Assembly (NCBI GenBank): GCA_025963715.1
Contig: JAOQAG010000041.1
Span: 62,001-126,000 of the forward strand
Reading direction: 5' to 3'
DNA: 64,000 bases
From: Bacteroidota bacterium
GTDB lineage: Bacteria > Bacteroidota > Bacteroidia > 2-12-FULL-35-15
Shown one piece after another: positions 1-7,803 of this stretch; within the stretch, counting starts at the first letter, position 1, and every line of letters begins with the position of its first letter. Made by a program: the position numbers and the translations under genes. The notes below the pieces were generated by a model. The model did not search any database, was not told the DNA's origin, and saw nothing but the letters and a program-made list of their open reading frames with translations.

Positions 1-1
1 T

Positions 2-1303
2 GATGGCGACGGTAAACTCGATATGGTGGTTACAAATGCCTATGATAATAGTATTTCCGTATTTTTAAATACCAGTACAGCGGGTAGCATCTCTTTTGCT
101 GCAAAAGTTGATTTCACTGTGGGTGATTACCCGTACGGCCTGGCATTGGGCGACCTGGATGGAGATGGAAAGCTGGATGTTGCCGTAGCAAACGGAAGTT
201 CAATCGATATGTCCGTATTAAGAAACACATCCACCATAGGAGCCGTTTCCTTTGCTGCAAAAACAGATTATCCGGCAGTAGGAGAGCCTTATGCGGTAGC
301 GATCGGCGATTTGGATGCCGATGGAAAACCGGACATTGCACTTGCAAATTTCAGTACTCCCGGATACGTTTCAGTATTTAAAAACACAAGCGTAACCGGT
401 ACGATAGCATTGAATGCAAAAATCGATTTTTCAACCGGTGGAAACCCTAAAAGTGTTGCCATTTATGATATTGACAGGGATGGAAAACCGGATCTTACAT
501 TAGCAAATTATAATTCATCCTCCAATAGCATTTCCATTTTGAGAAATACTTCCCCAACAGGGAGCATTGCGTTTGCAGCTAAAGTGGATTTTACAACCGG
601 TGCAAACCCTTATGCTATTGCAGTTGGCGATCTGGATGGCGATTCAAAGCCGGATATTGCTGTGCCAAATAACAGTGATAACACGTTCTCGATCTTCAGA
701 AACACATCTACCGTTGGAACCATCTCTATGGCTGCCAGGGTAAACTATACAACCGGTAGTAGCCCGGTAACGGTTGTTATCGACGACCTGGATGGGAATG
801 GAAAGCTGGATGTAGCTGTTTCAAACCAGTTTTCAAATTCTGTTTCTTTGTATGAAAACAATTCCACAACAGGCCTTATTTCTTTTGCTGCAAAAGTAGA
901 TTTTACAACAGCAGCAGTTCCGTACAGCCTTGCCATTGGCGATCTGGATGGTGATCAGCGCCCCGATCTTGCCACAGCAAATGCAAGCGCCAATTCCGTT
1001 TCAACACTCAGAGATCTGGAATGCCCGGTAGGAATCCTCTCTTACGATAAACCTTCATCAGAAGTGAAAATTTATCCAAACCCTGCTATCTCACAAATAA
1101 CAGTGGAGATTGCCGAATTTAAAAAAGAAAATACGTATGAGGTATTGGTATATGATGTGTTAGGAAAAGTTGTTTTAACTGTAGGTGTAAACAACCAGTT
1201 AACAACCATCGATCGTGGAGCATTACCTGCAGGTATTTATTTTATCCAGGTACTTTCTAAAAAAGAAGTGGTCGCCAACGAAAAGGTGATCATTCAGAAT
1301 TAA
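2..1303 (+). CDS. FG-GAP/VCBS-repeat secreted protein with T9SS sorting domain (5' partial)
   Basis: The reading frame is open from base 2, so the N-terminus with its signal peptide lies outside the window. The visible ~433 residues hold about seven tandem FG-GAP/VCBS-type units of roughly 50 residues, each built around a calcium-loop-like GDLDGDGKLDVAVAN core (the first is cut by the window edge). Such units fold as beta-propeller blades in surface adhesins. The last ~75 residues (from about 'VKIYPNPAISQITVEI') are a type A T9SS C-terminal domain, ending in a basic/hydrophobic tail, so the protein is predicted to be exported through the SprA translocon and surface-attached or released. Ligand unknown. 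It converges on the Kelch gene with a shared terminator between them. Family assignment is firm; the exact role is not deducible. Confidence 0.9.
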   Translation, partial: DGDGKLDMVVTNAYDNSISVFLNTSTAGSISFAAKVDFTVGDYPYGLALGDLDGDGKLDVAVANGSSIDMSVLRNTSTIGAVSFAAKTDYPAVGEPYAVAIGDLDADGKPDIALANFSTPGYVSVFKNTSVTGTIALNAKIDFSTGGNPKSVAIYDIDRDGKPDLTLANYNSSSNSISILRNTSPTGSIAFAAKVDFTTGANPYAIAVGDLDGDSKPDIAVPNNSDNTFSIFRNTSTVGTISMAARVNYTTGSSPVTVVIDDLDGNGKLDVAVSNQFSNSVSLYENNSTTGLISFAAKVDFTTAAVPYSLAIGDLDGDQRPDLATANASANSVSTLRDLECPVGILSYDKPSSEVKIYPNPAISQITVEIAEFKKENTYEVLVYDVLGKVVLTVGVNNQLTTIDRGALPAGIYFIQVLSKKEVVANEKVIIQN

Positions 1304-1318
1304 CGCTTTTCAACTTTC

Positions 1319-1358
1319 AAAAAATGATGCCTGATCTATAGATCAGGCATCATTTTTT
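1319..1358. terminator. Bidirectional terminator between convergent genes
   Basis: A near-perfect hairpin with arms 1319-1337 and 1340-1358 and a 2-nt loop, flanked by A-runs on the left and T-runs on the right. It lies between the 3' ends of two convergent genes (stops at 1303 and 1392) and should terminate both. Confidence 0.85.
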
Positions 1359-1391
1359 TATTTAATTCCATCTGAAAAAACATTTCAATCA

Positions 1392-2588
1392 TTAATGCAG
1401 CACGGCTACTTTTGAGTAATAAAGCCTGTTTCCGGTGATGATCCGGAGGGAGTAAAACCCATTTGCAAGCGGAGCAGTATCCAGCTGGATTATCGCATCA
1501 CTTGTTTTTTCCTGCCGGATGATGCGCCCTGTTTCATCCATGATCTCAATGGTTACAAGCGTATTGTTGCGCTGTTCCAATGCGATCGTTAGTATTCCGT
1601 TGGCCGGATTCGGATATGCATTTATTTTTTCAATGCTGCTGTATTCCTCAATTCCTGTCGGGTTTTCCACTTTCCAGCTTTGTTTCAGCCGCGTGTTGGT
1701 CTGGTCGATGCCGGTAGTATAATACAAGGCAGATCCGTTTGTAAAACACATCCCGCCTTTGCGTCCCTGTGCCGGAATGCTGCCTAATTGCTGCCATACG
1801 GATGTGGTGATGGTATAGCGCCACATATCGTTGTAATACGTGTTGAGCGTATCCAACCCGGCCGTCACCAGCAGGTCGCCCGCAACCGCTTTCATTGCCG
1901 CGTAGCTTCTGCCCCTGTCGGGAAACGTGCTGATCTGCGTCCACGAATCCATTACCGGATCGTATTCAAATAATTCGTTGCAAAAACGGTTGTGTTCATC
2001 AATCCCGAATGCTAAATATCCTTTGTTTGCCAATGCTGTGGCAGATGCACGCCAACGCGACCCAAAAGGCAGGTCGTTTTTCCGCTGCCATGTATCGTTG
2101 GTCATGTCATAGGCCCATACTTCATTGATAGAAAGGCTGGTGGAGGTCCTGCCGCCAATGATGTAAGCAATCCCGTTGATCACAAAGGAAGCGCAGCCCA
2201 TCCGCCCCGCCGAAGGCAATGGGGTTTTTGAGCTCCAGCTGTTGCTAACGGTGTCGTACATCCACACATCATTCAGGTAGCCGCTGCCCAGTCCGCCCAC
2301 AATAAAACCAAAACCGGCATTTGAAAATCCCGAGGAATACTGGCGCTGGTTACCGGTTGGTAATGCTGCAATACTGCTCCAGGTATCATTATTCATGTTC
2401 AGCGCGTAAAAATCGCTGGCATACACAAAACCCGGTTCGCCGCCGGTGCCGCAATACGCTTTGTTTCCGATCACAAAGCTCACACCATCATCCCGCTCCG
2501 TAGCCGGAAAATCGGCGAGGGATTGCCATACCTGGCAAAAAGCCACATGTGAAAAGAGAATAAAAAGCAGAAGTAATTGTTTTTTCAT
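1392..2588 (-). CDS. Kelch-repeat beta-propeller protein with T9SS sorting domain
   Basis: 398 residues. A signal peptide (MKKQLLLLFILFSHVAFCQ) is followed by about six Kelch units recognisable by GG doublets with spaced Tyr/Trp (GNKAYCGTGGE, GFGFIVGGLGS, GIAYIIGGRTS), which form a galactose-oxidase-like propeller. The C-terminal ~75 residues (INAYPNPANGILTIAL onward) are a type A T9SS sorting domain. Predicted to be secreted to the cell surface. Kelch propellers of this sort are protein or glycan binding or sialate-epimerase-like; no catalytic signature is visible here, so no enzyme activity is claimed. ATG start at 2588 directly precedes the signal peptide. Transcribed alone. Confidence 0.9.
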   Translation of the reverse strand: MKKQLLLLFILFSHVAFCQVWQSLADFPATERDDGVSFVIGNKAYCGTGGEPGFVYASDFYALNMNNDTWSSIAALPTGNQRQYSSGFSNAGFGFIVGGLGSGYLNDVWMYDTVSNSWSSKTPLPSAGRMGCASFVINGIAYIIGGRTSTSLSINEVWAYDMTNDTWQRKNDLPFGSRWRASATALANKGYLAFGIDEHNRFCNELFEYDPVMDSWTQISTFPDRGRSYAAMKAVAGDLLVTAGLDTLNTYYNDMWRYTITTSVWQQLGSIPAQGRKGGMCFTNGSALYYTTGIDQTNTRLKQSWKVENPTGIEEYSSIEKINAYPNPANGILTIALEQRNNTLVTIEIMDETGRIIRQEKTSDAIIQLDTAPLANGFYSLRIITGNRLYYSKVAVLH

Positions 2589-2666
2589 AAAATGGAAAAT
2601 ATAAATTTTATTTTTTTTTTTGTGTTCTAATAAAATGTTGTTTTTTTACGATACTCATGAACAATA

Positions 2667-2748
2667 CTGTCATCCCGCACCTGTTGCGGGATCCCGTGAA
2701 TGTTTGTAGTATTAATTAACCGATCCCGCAACAGGTGCGGGATGACAG
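2667..2748. repeat. Palindromic dispersed repeat, family P1, copy 1
   Basis: Arms 2667-2693 and 2722-2748 are perfect 27-bp inverted repeats starting CTGTCATCCCG, around a 28-nt core containing TGTTTGTAGTATTAATTAAC. The same arms and a recognisable core recur at 16595 and 18572, so this is a mobile or amplified family, not a chance hairpin. It lies in the 420-bp spacer between the Kelch gene and the suf promoter; the rest of that spacer upstream of 2900 is AT-rich with no gene. Confidence 0.85.
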
Positions 2749-2910
2749 ATCAGAAAGGTGTTTCTGTTTCCATAACAACATTATTCTACAACATAACCAA
2801 TTTTTTAAATCCTTAATCCTCCCTCTCAAATCCTTAATTTCTTAAAAATTACAAGGAAAATCATACTTAAAACCATTCGTGCGCTTAAAACTCTTTTTCG
2901 GCTAAAATAT

Positions 2911-2941
2911 TTGTTACAATACCTTATTTTAGGTATTTTTG
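2911..2941 (+). promoter_or_regulatory. Promoter of the suf operon (Bacteroidota type)
   Basis: TTG at 2911-2913, a 20-bp spacer, then TATTTTTG at 2934-2941, an exact match to the Bacteroidota -33/-7 pattern TTG-N19-21-TAnnTTTG. It predicts a transcript start near 2948, about 60 nt upstream of the first suf ATG. Confidence 0.7.
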
Positions 2942-2947
2942 TATTCG

Positions 2948-2966
2948 ATTTAGATTCAATCTAAAT
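2948..2966. promoter_or_regulatory. Perfect palindromic operator at the suf transcript start
   Basis: ATTTAGATT-C-AATCTAAAT, two 9-bp arms around a single base, lies immediately downstream of the -7 box and would overlap the predicted transcript start. A repressor bound here would block initiation. The TTTAGAT/ATCTAAA half-sites loosely resemble DtxR/IdeR-type iron boxes; an Rrf2 (IscR-like) regulator is the other obvious candidate. The regulator itself is not in the window. Confidence 0.6.
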
Positions 2967-3008
2967 AAGCATAACACTCAATTAGTTCATATTCAAATAG
3001 ATATAAAA

Positions 3009-3335
3009 ATGATAACAGTTTCAGAAAATGCAAAACAACATGCATTAAATCTCATAAAAAGCGAAAATCGTCCGGAAGGAACATTTATCCGCGTAGGTGT
3101 TGATGGTGGCGGATGTTCAGGATTATCCTACAAGCTGGAGTTCGATAGTGTTTCCAAAGACGGCGACCAGGTGTTTGAGGACAAAGGGATCAAAATCGCG
3201 GTAGATAAAAAAAGTTTTTTATACCTCGTAGGAACCGAGCTGGATTACACCGGCGGCTTAAACGGAAAAGGGTTTGTGTTCAACAACCCGAATGCTTCCC
3301 GTACCTGTGGCTGCGGAGAAAGTTTTAGTGTATAA
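3009..3335 (+). CDS. sufA: A-type iron-sulfur carrier protein (HesB/IscA/SufA family)
   Basis: 108 residues, the usual length of A-type carriers, which receive Fe-S clusters from the SufBCD scaffold and pass them to apo-proteins in the cytoplasm. The three conserved cysteines are present: one in GGGCSGLSYKLEF (about residue 37) and the C-terminal CGCGESF pair (about 102 and 104). First gene of the suf operon, 70 bp before sufB, behind the palindromic operator at 2948-2966. IscA and ErpA are the same fold; sufA is chosen on context. Confidence 0.88.
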   Translation: MITVSENAKQHALNLIKSENRPEGTFIRVGVDGGGCSGLSYKLEFDSVSKDGDQVFEDKGIKIAVDKKSFLYLVGTELDYTGGLNGKGFVFNNPNASRTCGCGESFSV

Positions 3336-3405
3336 TTTTAGCGGTTAGCATTAAGCGGTTAGCAATTTGCCAACTGCCTGTTGCCAACTGCCTACTAAAA
3401 ATAGT
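3336..3405 (+). repeat. Short phrase-like repeats between sufA and sufB
   Basis: The spacer consists almost wholly of two doubled words: AGCGGTTAGCA twice, then TTGCCAACTGCC twice. It has no recognisable Shine-Dalgarno. It belongs to the class of word-like intergenic repeats seen across this window. A TTG at 3367 opens an N-terminal extension of sufB through this repeat, which is why that start is rejected. Confidence 0.6.
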
Positions 3406-4857
3406 ATGGCAAACGAGATATTAGAAGAGCACATTAACAGTGATTATAAATACGGTTTTGTTACCGACATTGAAGCTGATAGTGCGCCAAAAGGATTAAG
3501 TGAAGAGATTGTTCGCTTTATATCAAAGAAAAAAAACGAACCGGAATGGATGCTGGAGTACCGATTAAAAGCATACCGTTACTGGCTTACACTTGAAGAA
3601 CCAAACTGGGCACACGTTTCTTACAAAAAGCCCGATTTTCAGGACATCATTTATTATTCCGCTCCCAAACAGCAAAAAAAGCTCGACAGCCTGGATGAAG
3701 TGGATCCGGAGCTTTTAAAAACATTCGAAAAGCTGGGGATTTCTCTCGAAGAGCAAAAACGCCTGTCCGGTGTTGAAAGCCGGATTGCCGTGGATGCGGT
3801 CATCGACAGCGTTTCCGTAAAAACCACCTTCAAAGAAACACTTTCCGAAAAAGGAATTATTTTTTGTTCGTTCAGCGAAGCCGTTCAGGAACACCCCGAT
3901 TTAATTCGTAAATACATGGGTTCCGTGGTGCCGCACACCGATAATTTTTATGCAGCATTGAACGCCGCTGTTTTCAGTGATGGATCCTTCTGCTATATTC
4001 CAAAAGGCGTTCGCTGCCCGATGGAGCTTTCCACCTATTTCCGCATCAATGCATCCGGTACCGGTCAGTTTGAGCGTACCTTGCTCATCGCCGATGAAGG
4101 CGCCTATGTGAGTTACCTCGAAGGATGTACCGCTCCCATGCGGGATGAAAATCAATTGCATGCAGCCGTAGTGGAAATTATAGCGCATAAAAACGGGGAA
4201 GTAAAATACAGCACCGTGCAAAACTGGTATCCCGGCGATAAGAATGGAAAAGGCGGAATTTTTAATTTTGTGACCAAACGCGGAATTTGTTTGGGAGACA
4301 ATTCAAAGATCTCTTGGACACAGGTAGAAACCGGATCAGCAGTGACCTGGAAATATCCTTCCGTAATTTTAAAAGGTGATAATTCCGTTGGCGAATTTTA
4401 TTCTGTTGCGGTAACCAACAATTACCAGCAAGCCGATACAGGTACAAAAATGATGCACCTCGGAAAAAACACACGCAGCACCATCATTTCCAAAGGAATC
4501 TCGGCAGGCTTCAGCAACAATAGTTACAGAGGTTTGGTACGTGTTGCAAAAGGCGCTTCCAATGCCCGCAACTTTTCGCAATGCGATAGTTTGCTCATGG
4601 GTGATAAATGCGGCGCACACACGTTTCCATACATCGAGATAAAAGATAAAACAGCCATCGTAGAACACGAAGCAACCACTTCCAAGATCGGCGAAGACCA
4701 GTTGTTTTATTGCAAACAACGCGGCATCGATAATGAAAAAGCAATCGGTTTAATTGTAAACGGTTATTGCAAAGAAGTATTGAATCAATTACCGATGGAG
4801 TTTGCAGTGGAAGCGCAGAAATTATTGGCTGTGAGTTTGGAAGGAAGCGTTGGATAA
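3406..4857 (+). CDS. sufB: SufB, Fe-S cluster assembly scaffold protein
   Basis: 483 residues from the ATG at 3406, matching the family length (~480). SufB with SufC and SufD forms the cytosolic SufBC2D scaffold on which Fe-S clusters are built. Family hallmarks include [13 protein letters not shown]-like sequence near residue 120, [40 protein letters not shown] and the C-terminal [20 protein letters not shown] segment with the conserved Cys/Glu. The in-frame upstream TTG (3367) translates repeat DNA and is not used. Followed at once by a repeat-flanked four-helix-bundle cassette, then sufC. Very secure. Confidence 0.97.
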   Translation: MANEILEEHINSDYKYGFVTDIEADSAPKGLSEEIVRFISKKKNEPEWMLEYRLKAYRYWLTLEEPNWAHVSYKKPDFQDIIYYSAPKQQKKLDSLDEVDPELLKTFEKLGISLEEQKRLSGVESRIAVDAVIDSVSVKTTFKETLSEKGIIFCSFSEAVQEHPDLIRKYMGSVVPHTDNFYAALNAAVFSDGSFCYIPKGVRCPMELSTYFRINASGTGQFERTLLIADEGAYVSYLEGCTAPMRDENQLHAAVVEIIAHKNGEVKYSTVQNWYPGDKNGKGGIFNFVTKRGICLGDNSKISWTQVETGSAVTWKYPSVILKGDNSVGEFYSVAVTNNYQQADTGTKMMHLGKNTRSTIISKGISAGFSNNSYRGLVRVAKGASNARNFSQCDSLLMGDKCGAHTFPYIEIKDKTAIVEHEATTSKIGEDQLFYCKQRGIDNEKAIGLIVNGYCKEVLNQLPMEFAVEAQKLLAVSLEGSVG

Positions 4858-5451
4858 ATAAGTTCAAAGTTCAAGGTTCAAAGTTTGCTGTGTTTGAAGG
4901 ACTGGATGTAATAGATTTAAAAGGAGATGAGTAAGATAGAGAAGTTTGAAGATTTAAAGGTTTGGCAGAAAGCACGTGAAGTAAATCTCCATATTTATAA
5001 GCTGTCAAACAAGGGAACCTTTTCCAAAGATTTTGGATTAAGAGATCAGATTAGAAGAGCGAGCGTTTCGACACTATCAAATATTGCAGAAGGATTTGAG
5101 AGGAATGGGAATAAAGAGTTTAGTCAATTCTTATCTATTGCAAAAGCTTCTGCAGGTGAAGTAAGATCGCAGCTGTATATTGCAAAAGATCTGGAATATA
5201 TAACTGAAGAAGAATTTTCGTCAATCATAGAAGGCCTGCTTTCAATCAGTAGAATGATCAATGGTTTAATGAGCTATATAAAAACAACAGAAATGAAAGG
5301 CACAAAGTTTATGGAAGATGTTGTGCCTTATGGAATAATAGAAGAATAATTAATCAAAAGGGAAAATTTAAGTTTTGCAAACACAGTATCTGCGTACAGC
5401 AAAACCTTGAACCTTGAATCTTGAACCTTGAACTTTAAACTTTGAACTTAT
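4858..5451 (+). mobile_element. Repeat-bracketed cassette A (four-helix-bundle gene) inside the suf operon
   Basis: The insert starts at the base after the sufB stop (4855-4857) and ends one base before the sufC ATG (5453). Left end 4858-4895 and right end 5376-5451 are imperfect inverted repeats made of GTTCAAAG/CAAGGTTCAA words: the outermost 14 bases (4858-4871 and 5438-5451) are exact inverse complements, and inner blocks such as TTTGCTGT and TGTGTTTG also match, with the right arm expanded by extra copies of the word. The cargo is the four-helix-bundle gene. sufB and sufC are normally adjacent, so this looks inserted. Whether it moves as DNA or behaves as an RNA intervening sequence is inference. 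Confidence 0.65.
4927..5349 (+). CDS. Four-helix-bundle protein (23S rRNA intervening-sequence protein family)
   Basis: 140 residues with the family signature: FEDLKVWQKAREVNLHIYKL near the N-terminus, LRDQIRRASVSTLSNIAEGF and the helix with FLSIAKASAGEVRSQLYIA. The family (PF05635/TIGR02436) was first seen as the ORF of intervening sequences inside 23S rRNA genes and forms a pentameric helical bundle; its biochemical function is unknown. Here it sits between sufB and sufC inside an inverted-repeat-bracketed insert. An AAGGAG run directly abuts the ATG, an unusually close Shine-Dalgarno. Not expected to take part in Fe-S assembly. Confidence 0.93.
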   Translation: MSKIEKFEDLKVWQKAREVNLHIYKLSNKGTFSKDFGLRDQIRRASVSTLSNIAEGFERNGNKEFSQFLSIAKASAGEVRSQLYIAKDLEYITEEEFSSIIEGLLSISRMINGLMSYIKTTEMKGTKFMEDVVPYGIIEE

Positions 5452-5452
5452 A

Positions 5453-6205
5453 ATGTTATCAATTAAGAATCTACACGCATCCATCGACGGAAAAGAAATT
5501 TTAAGAGGAATAAACTTAGAAATAAAAGCAGGCGAAGTGCATGCGATTATGGGGCCGAATGGTTCCGGAAAAAGTACCTTATCAGCCGTACTTGCCGGTC
5601 GGGAAGAATACGAAGTAACAGAAGGCGAAGTGATCTTTAACGGAAAAAATTTACTGGAGCTTGCTCCGGAAGACCGCGCAAGAGAAGGTGTTTTTCTTGC
5701 ATTCCAATATCCGGTAGAAATTCCGGGTGTGAGCAATATCAACTTTTTGAAAACTGCGCTGAACGAAATTCGTGCTTACAAAGGCTTACCGCCGATGGAA
5801 GCAAAGGATTTTTTAGCCTTGGTAAAAGAAAAACAAAAACTGGTGGAGCTGGATGGTAAACTGGCAAACCGCAGTGTAAATGAAGGATTCAGCGGAGGTG
5901 AAAAAAAACGCAACGAGATTTTCCAAATGGCAATGCTTTCTCCAAAGCTGGCAATCCTGGATGAAACCGATAGCGGGCTGGACATTGATGCTTTGCGTAT
6001 TGTTGCCGGTGGCGTAAATACATTAAAATCAAAAGAGAATGCAACCATTGTGATCACACACTATCAGCGCCTGTTGGATTACATTATTCCGGATATGGTA
6101 CACATTCTTTACAAAGGACAGATCGTAAAATCGGGCCCGAAAGAATTAGCATTGGAGCTGGAAGAAAAGGGATACGATTTTATCAAAGAAGAAATAGGAG
6201 CATAA
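5453..6205 (+). CDS. sufC: SufC, ABC-type ATPase of the Fe-S scaffold
   Basis: 250 residues. ABC ATPase with Walker A GPNGSGKST (residues 34-42), the SufC form of the signature loop (FSGGEKKRNE) and Walker B LAILDETDSGLDID. ATP hydrolysis drives conformational change of SufBC2D in the cytoplasm. The ATG is only one base from the right arm of cassette A, so the sequence that would normally hold its ribosome-binding site is repeat DNA; translation may depend on the cassette or on coupling. Confidence 0.97.
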   Translation: MLSIKNLHASIDGKEILRGINLEIKAGEVHAIMGPNGSGKSTLSAVLAGREEYEVTEGEVIFNGKNLLELAPEDRAREGVFLAFQYPVEIPGVSNINFLKTALNEIRAYKGLPPMEAKDFLALVKEKQKLVELDGKLANRSVNEGFSGGEKKRNEIFQMAMLSPKLAILDETDSGLDIDALRIVAGGVNTLKSKENATIVITHYQRLLDYIIPDMVHILYKGQIVKSGPKELALELEEKGYDFIKEEIGA

Positions 6206-6217
6206 AATTAAATACAG

Positions 6218-6286
6218 CGCACAGTCTTCGACAAGCTCAGACTGACCATGCGCGCTGTCATATTGAGCCTGTCGAAATATTTGTGC
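6218..6286. repeat. REP-like palindrome, TTCGACA family, copy 1
   Basis: Two opposing copies of a ~30-bp element: 6218-6247 (GCGCACAGTCTTCGACAAG...) and its inverse ending 6286 (GAGCCTGTCGAAATATTTGTGC). The same element occurs at 16702-16779. It occupies the sufC-sufD spacer; an upstream in-frame ATG at 6248 falls inside it and is rejected as the sufD start. Confidence 0.75.
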
Positions 6287-6310
6287 AGCAGCATTGAAGG
6301 ATCATTCAAC

Positions 6311-7603
6311 ATGGAAACCATTACAAAAATAAATACAACAGAAAAGTTGATCAACGCATTCGAATCCTCAAAAAATTCGTTGTTCGGTGATCTTGAGTTG
6401 CGTGAACAGGCGATCGAAAGCTTTTCAAAACAAGGCATTCCAAACCGCAAACACGAAGAATACAAATACGTGAATGTGGAATTACTTTTAAAACGTGATT
6501 TTGCAATATCTACCGCAACTACTGTAACGGCGGAGCAAATGGCAAATGTACAAATGCTGAAAGACGCTTTTGTTGTGGTGATCGAAAACGGGAATTTTTC
6601 AAAAAACTTATCTTCTATTGCTTCACTTCCAAAAGGAATTAATATTCAAAACATCGCGGAAGCAACCGGTAATGCAGCATTTCAAAAGCATTATGCAAAA
6701 TATGCAGATGTAAATAACGATGCTTTTATTGCAATGAACACGGCATTTACAAGCGGCGGCGTGTTTATTCACATCGAAAAAAATACAGTGATCGAAAAGC
6801 CAATTCACATTTTGCATGTTTCATCTGCTGCTGAAAACGCGATCATCAATCCGCGTAATTTAATGGTGGTGGAAGAAAATGCGCAGGCAAAAATTGTTGA
6901 ATCGTTTGCAACTGTGGCATCAGCCGGTAAAGTGTTTAACAATGCACTGACAGAAATTTTTATCGGCGCAAATGCAAACCTTCAGCACTATAAAATTCAG
7001 GATGAAAATGAAGCAGGCATGCTGCTGAATACAACGCAGGCATACCAGGAAAAACAAAGCGTATTTTCTACCAATAATTTTACATTGAGCGGTTTATTTG
7101 TACGTAACAATTTAAACATTGTGCTCGATGATGAATTTATTGAAACACATCTGAACGGATTGTATTTAACAAGAGGAAACCAGGTGGTGGATAATCATAC
7201 ACTGGTAGATCACCGCAAGCCAAACTGCAACAGCAACGAGCTTTACAAAGGAATCATCGAAGATAAGTCAGCAGCGACTTTTAATGGAAAAATTTTCGTC
7301 CGTAAAGACGCACAAAAAACAAATGCATTTCAATCCAACAAAAATATTCTCCTGAGTGATGATGGAACCATTAACACAAAACCACAATTGGAGATCTATG
7401 CCGATGATGTAAAATGTTCGCATGGAACGTCTACCGGAAAACTGGATGAAGATAAAATATTTTATCTCCGTGCCCGCGGATTAAGCGAAACCAGCGCGAA
7501 AAAATTATTGATGCATGCCTTCGCTTCCGAAGTGGTGGAAAATATTAAAATTGAAGAATTGCGCGATTACGTGGAAGAAAAAATTACCGGGCGTTTCGCT
7601 TAA
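6311..7603 (+). CDS. sufD: SufD, Fe-S cluster assembly protein
   Basis: 430 residues from ATG 6311. SufD is the SufB paralogue of the SufBC2D complex. Typical features: N-terminal helical part with GIPNRKHEEYKYVN, central beta-helix (MVVEENAQAKIVESF), and the C-terminal VKCSHGTSTGKLDEDKIFYL motif with the family's conserved Cys and His. The alternative start at 6248 would translate a REP-like repeat and was not used. Last gene of the suf operon; no sufS or sufE follows, so they must be elsewhere. Confidence 0.95.
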   Translation: METITKINTTEKLINAFESSKNSLFGDLELREQAIESFSKQGIPNRKHEEYKYVNVELLLKRDFAISTATTVTAEQMANVQMLKDAFVVVIENGNFSKNLSSIASLPKGINIQNIAEATGNAAFQKHYAKYADVNNDAFIAMNTAFTSGGVFIHIEKNTVIEKPIHILHVSSAAENAIINPRNLMVVEENAQAKIVESFATVASAGKVFNNALTEIFIGANANLQHYKIQDENEAGMLLNTTQAYQEKQSVFSTNNFTLSGLFVRNNLNIVLDDEFIETHLNGLYLTRGNQVVDNHTLVDHRKPNCNSNELYKGIIEDKSAATFNGKIFVRKDAQKTNAFQSNKNILLSDDGTINTKPQLEIYADDVKCSHGTSTGKLDEDKIFYLRARGLSETSAKKLLMHAFASEVVENIKIEELRDYVEEKITGRFA

Positions 7604-7604
7604 T

Positions 7605-7803
7605 ACATTACGAATAACGAACAGAAACGAATTTTACGAATCCGTGTGTGACAGAACGCGGATGAGGCTGATAACGCGGATTCAAACGGATTTAATCTTG
7701 CTTAAGTTTTTACACAGCACTTTTTTTCTTTGCGCTTCCTTTGCGCCTTTGCGGTTAAATACACACAGCAAACACAGATTGGTATATTAGTAAAAATTAG
7801 CAT
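7605..7803. repeat. Intergenic block of phrase-like repeats after sufD
   Basis: No gene. The spacer is a chain of word-like repeats: ACGAATAACGAACAGAAACG (7613-7632), a 'GAACGCGGATGAGG...AACGCGGATTCAAACGGA' block (about 7655-7690), a CTTTGCGCTTCC/CTTTGCGCC/TTTGCGGTTAAAT run at 7721-7760, and phrase Q (CACAGATTGGTATATTAGTA then AAATTAGCATTTAGTA) from 7773, whose end overlaps the stop codon of the leftward gene at 7804. The 7721-7760 run resembles one arm of cassette C (51106-51148); phrase Q recurs at 14683 and 28279. Confidence 0.6.

Noticed and set aside
3367-3405. N-terminal extension of sufB from a TTG
   Set aside because: The 13 added residues are encoded by intergenic word repeats; the ATG at 3406 gives the family N-terminus.
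6248-6310. N-terminal extension of sufD from an upstream ATG
   Set aside because: It lies within a REP-like palindrome shared with 16702-16779.
7515-7790. 91-codon ORF overlapping the end of sufD
   Set aside because: Shadow frame of sufD continuing into intergenic repeats.
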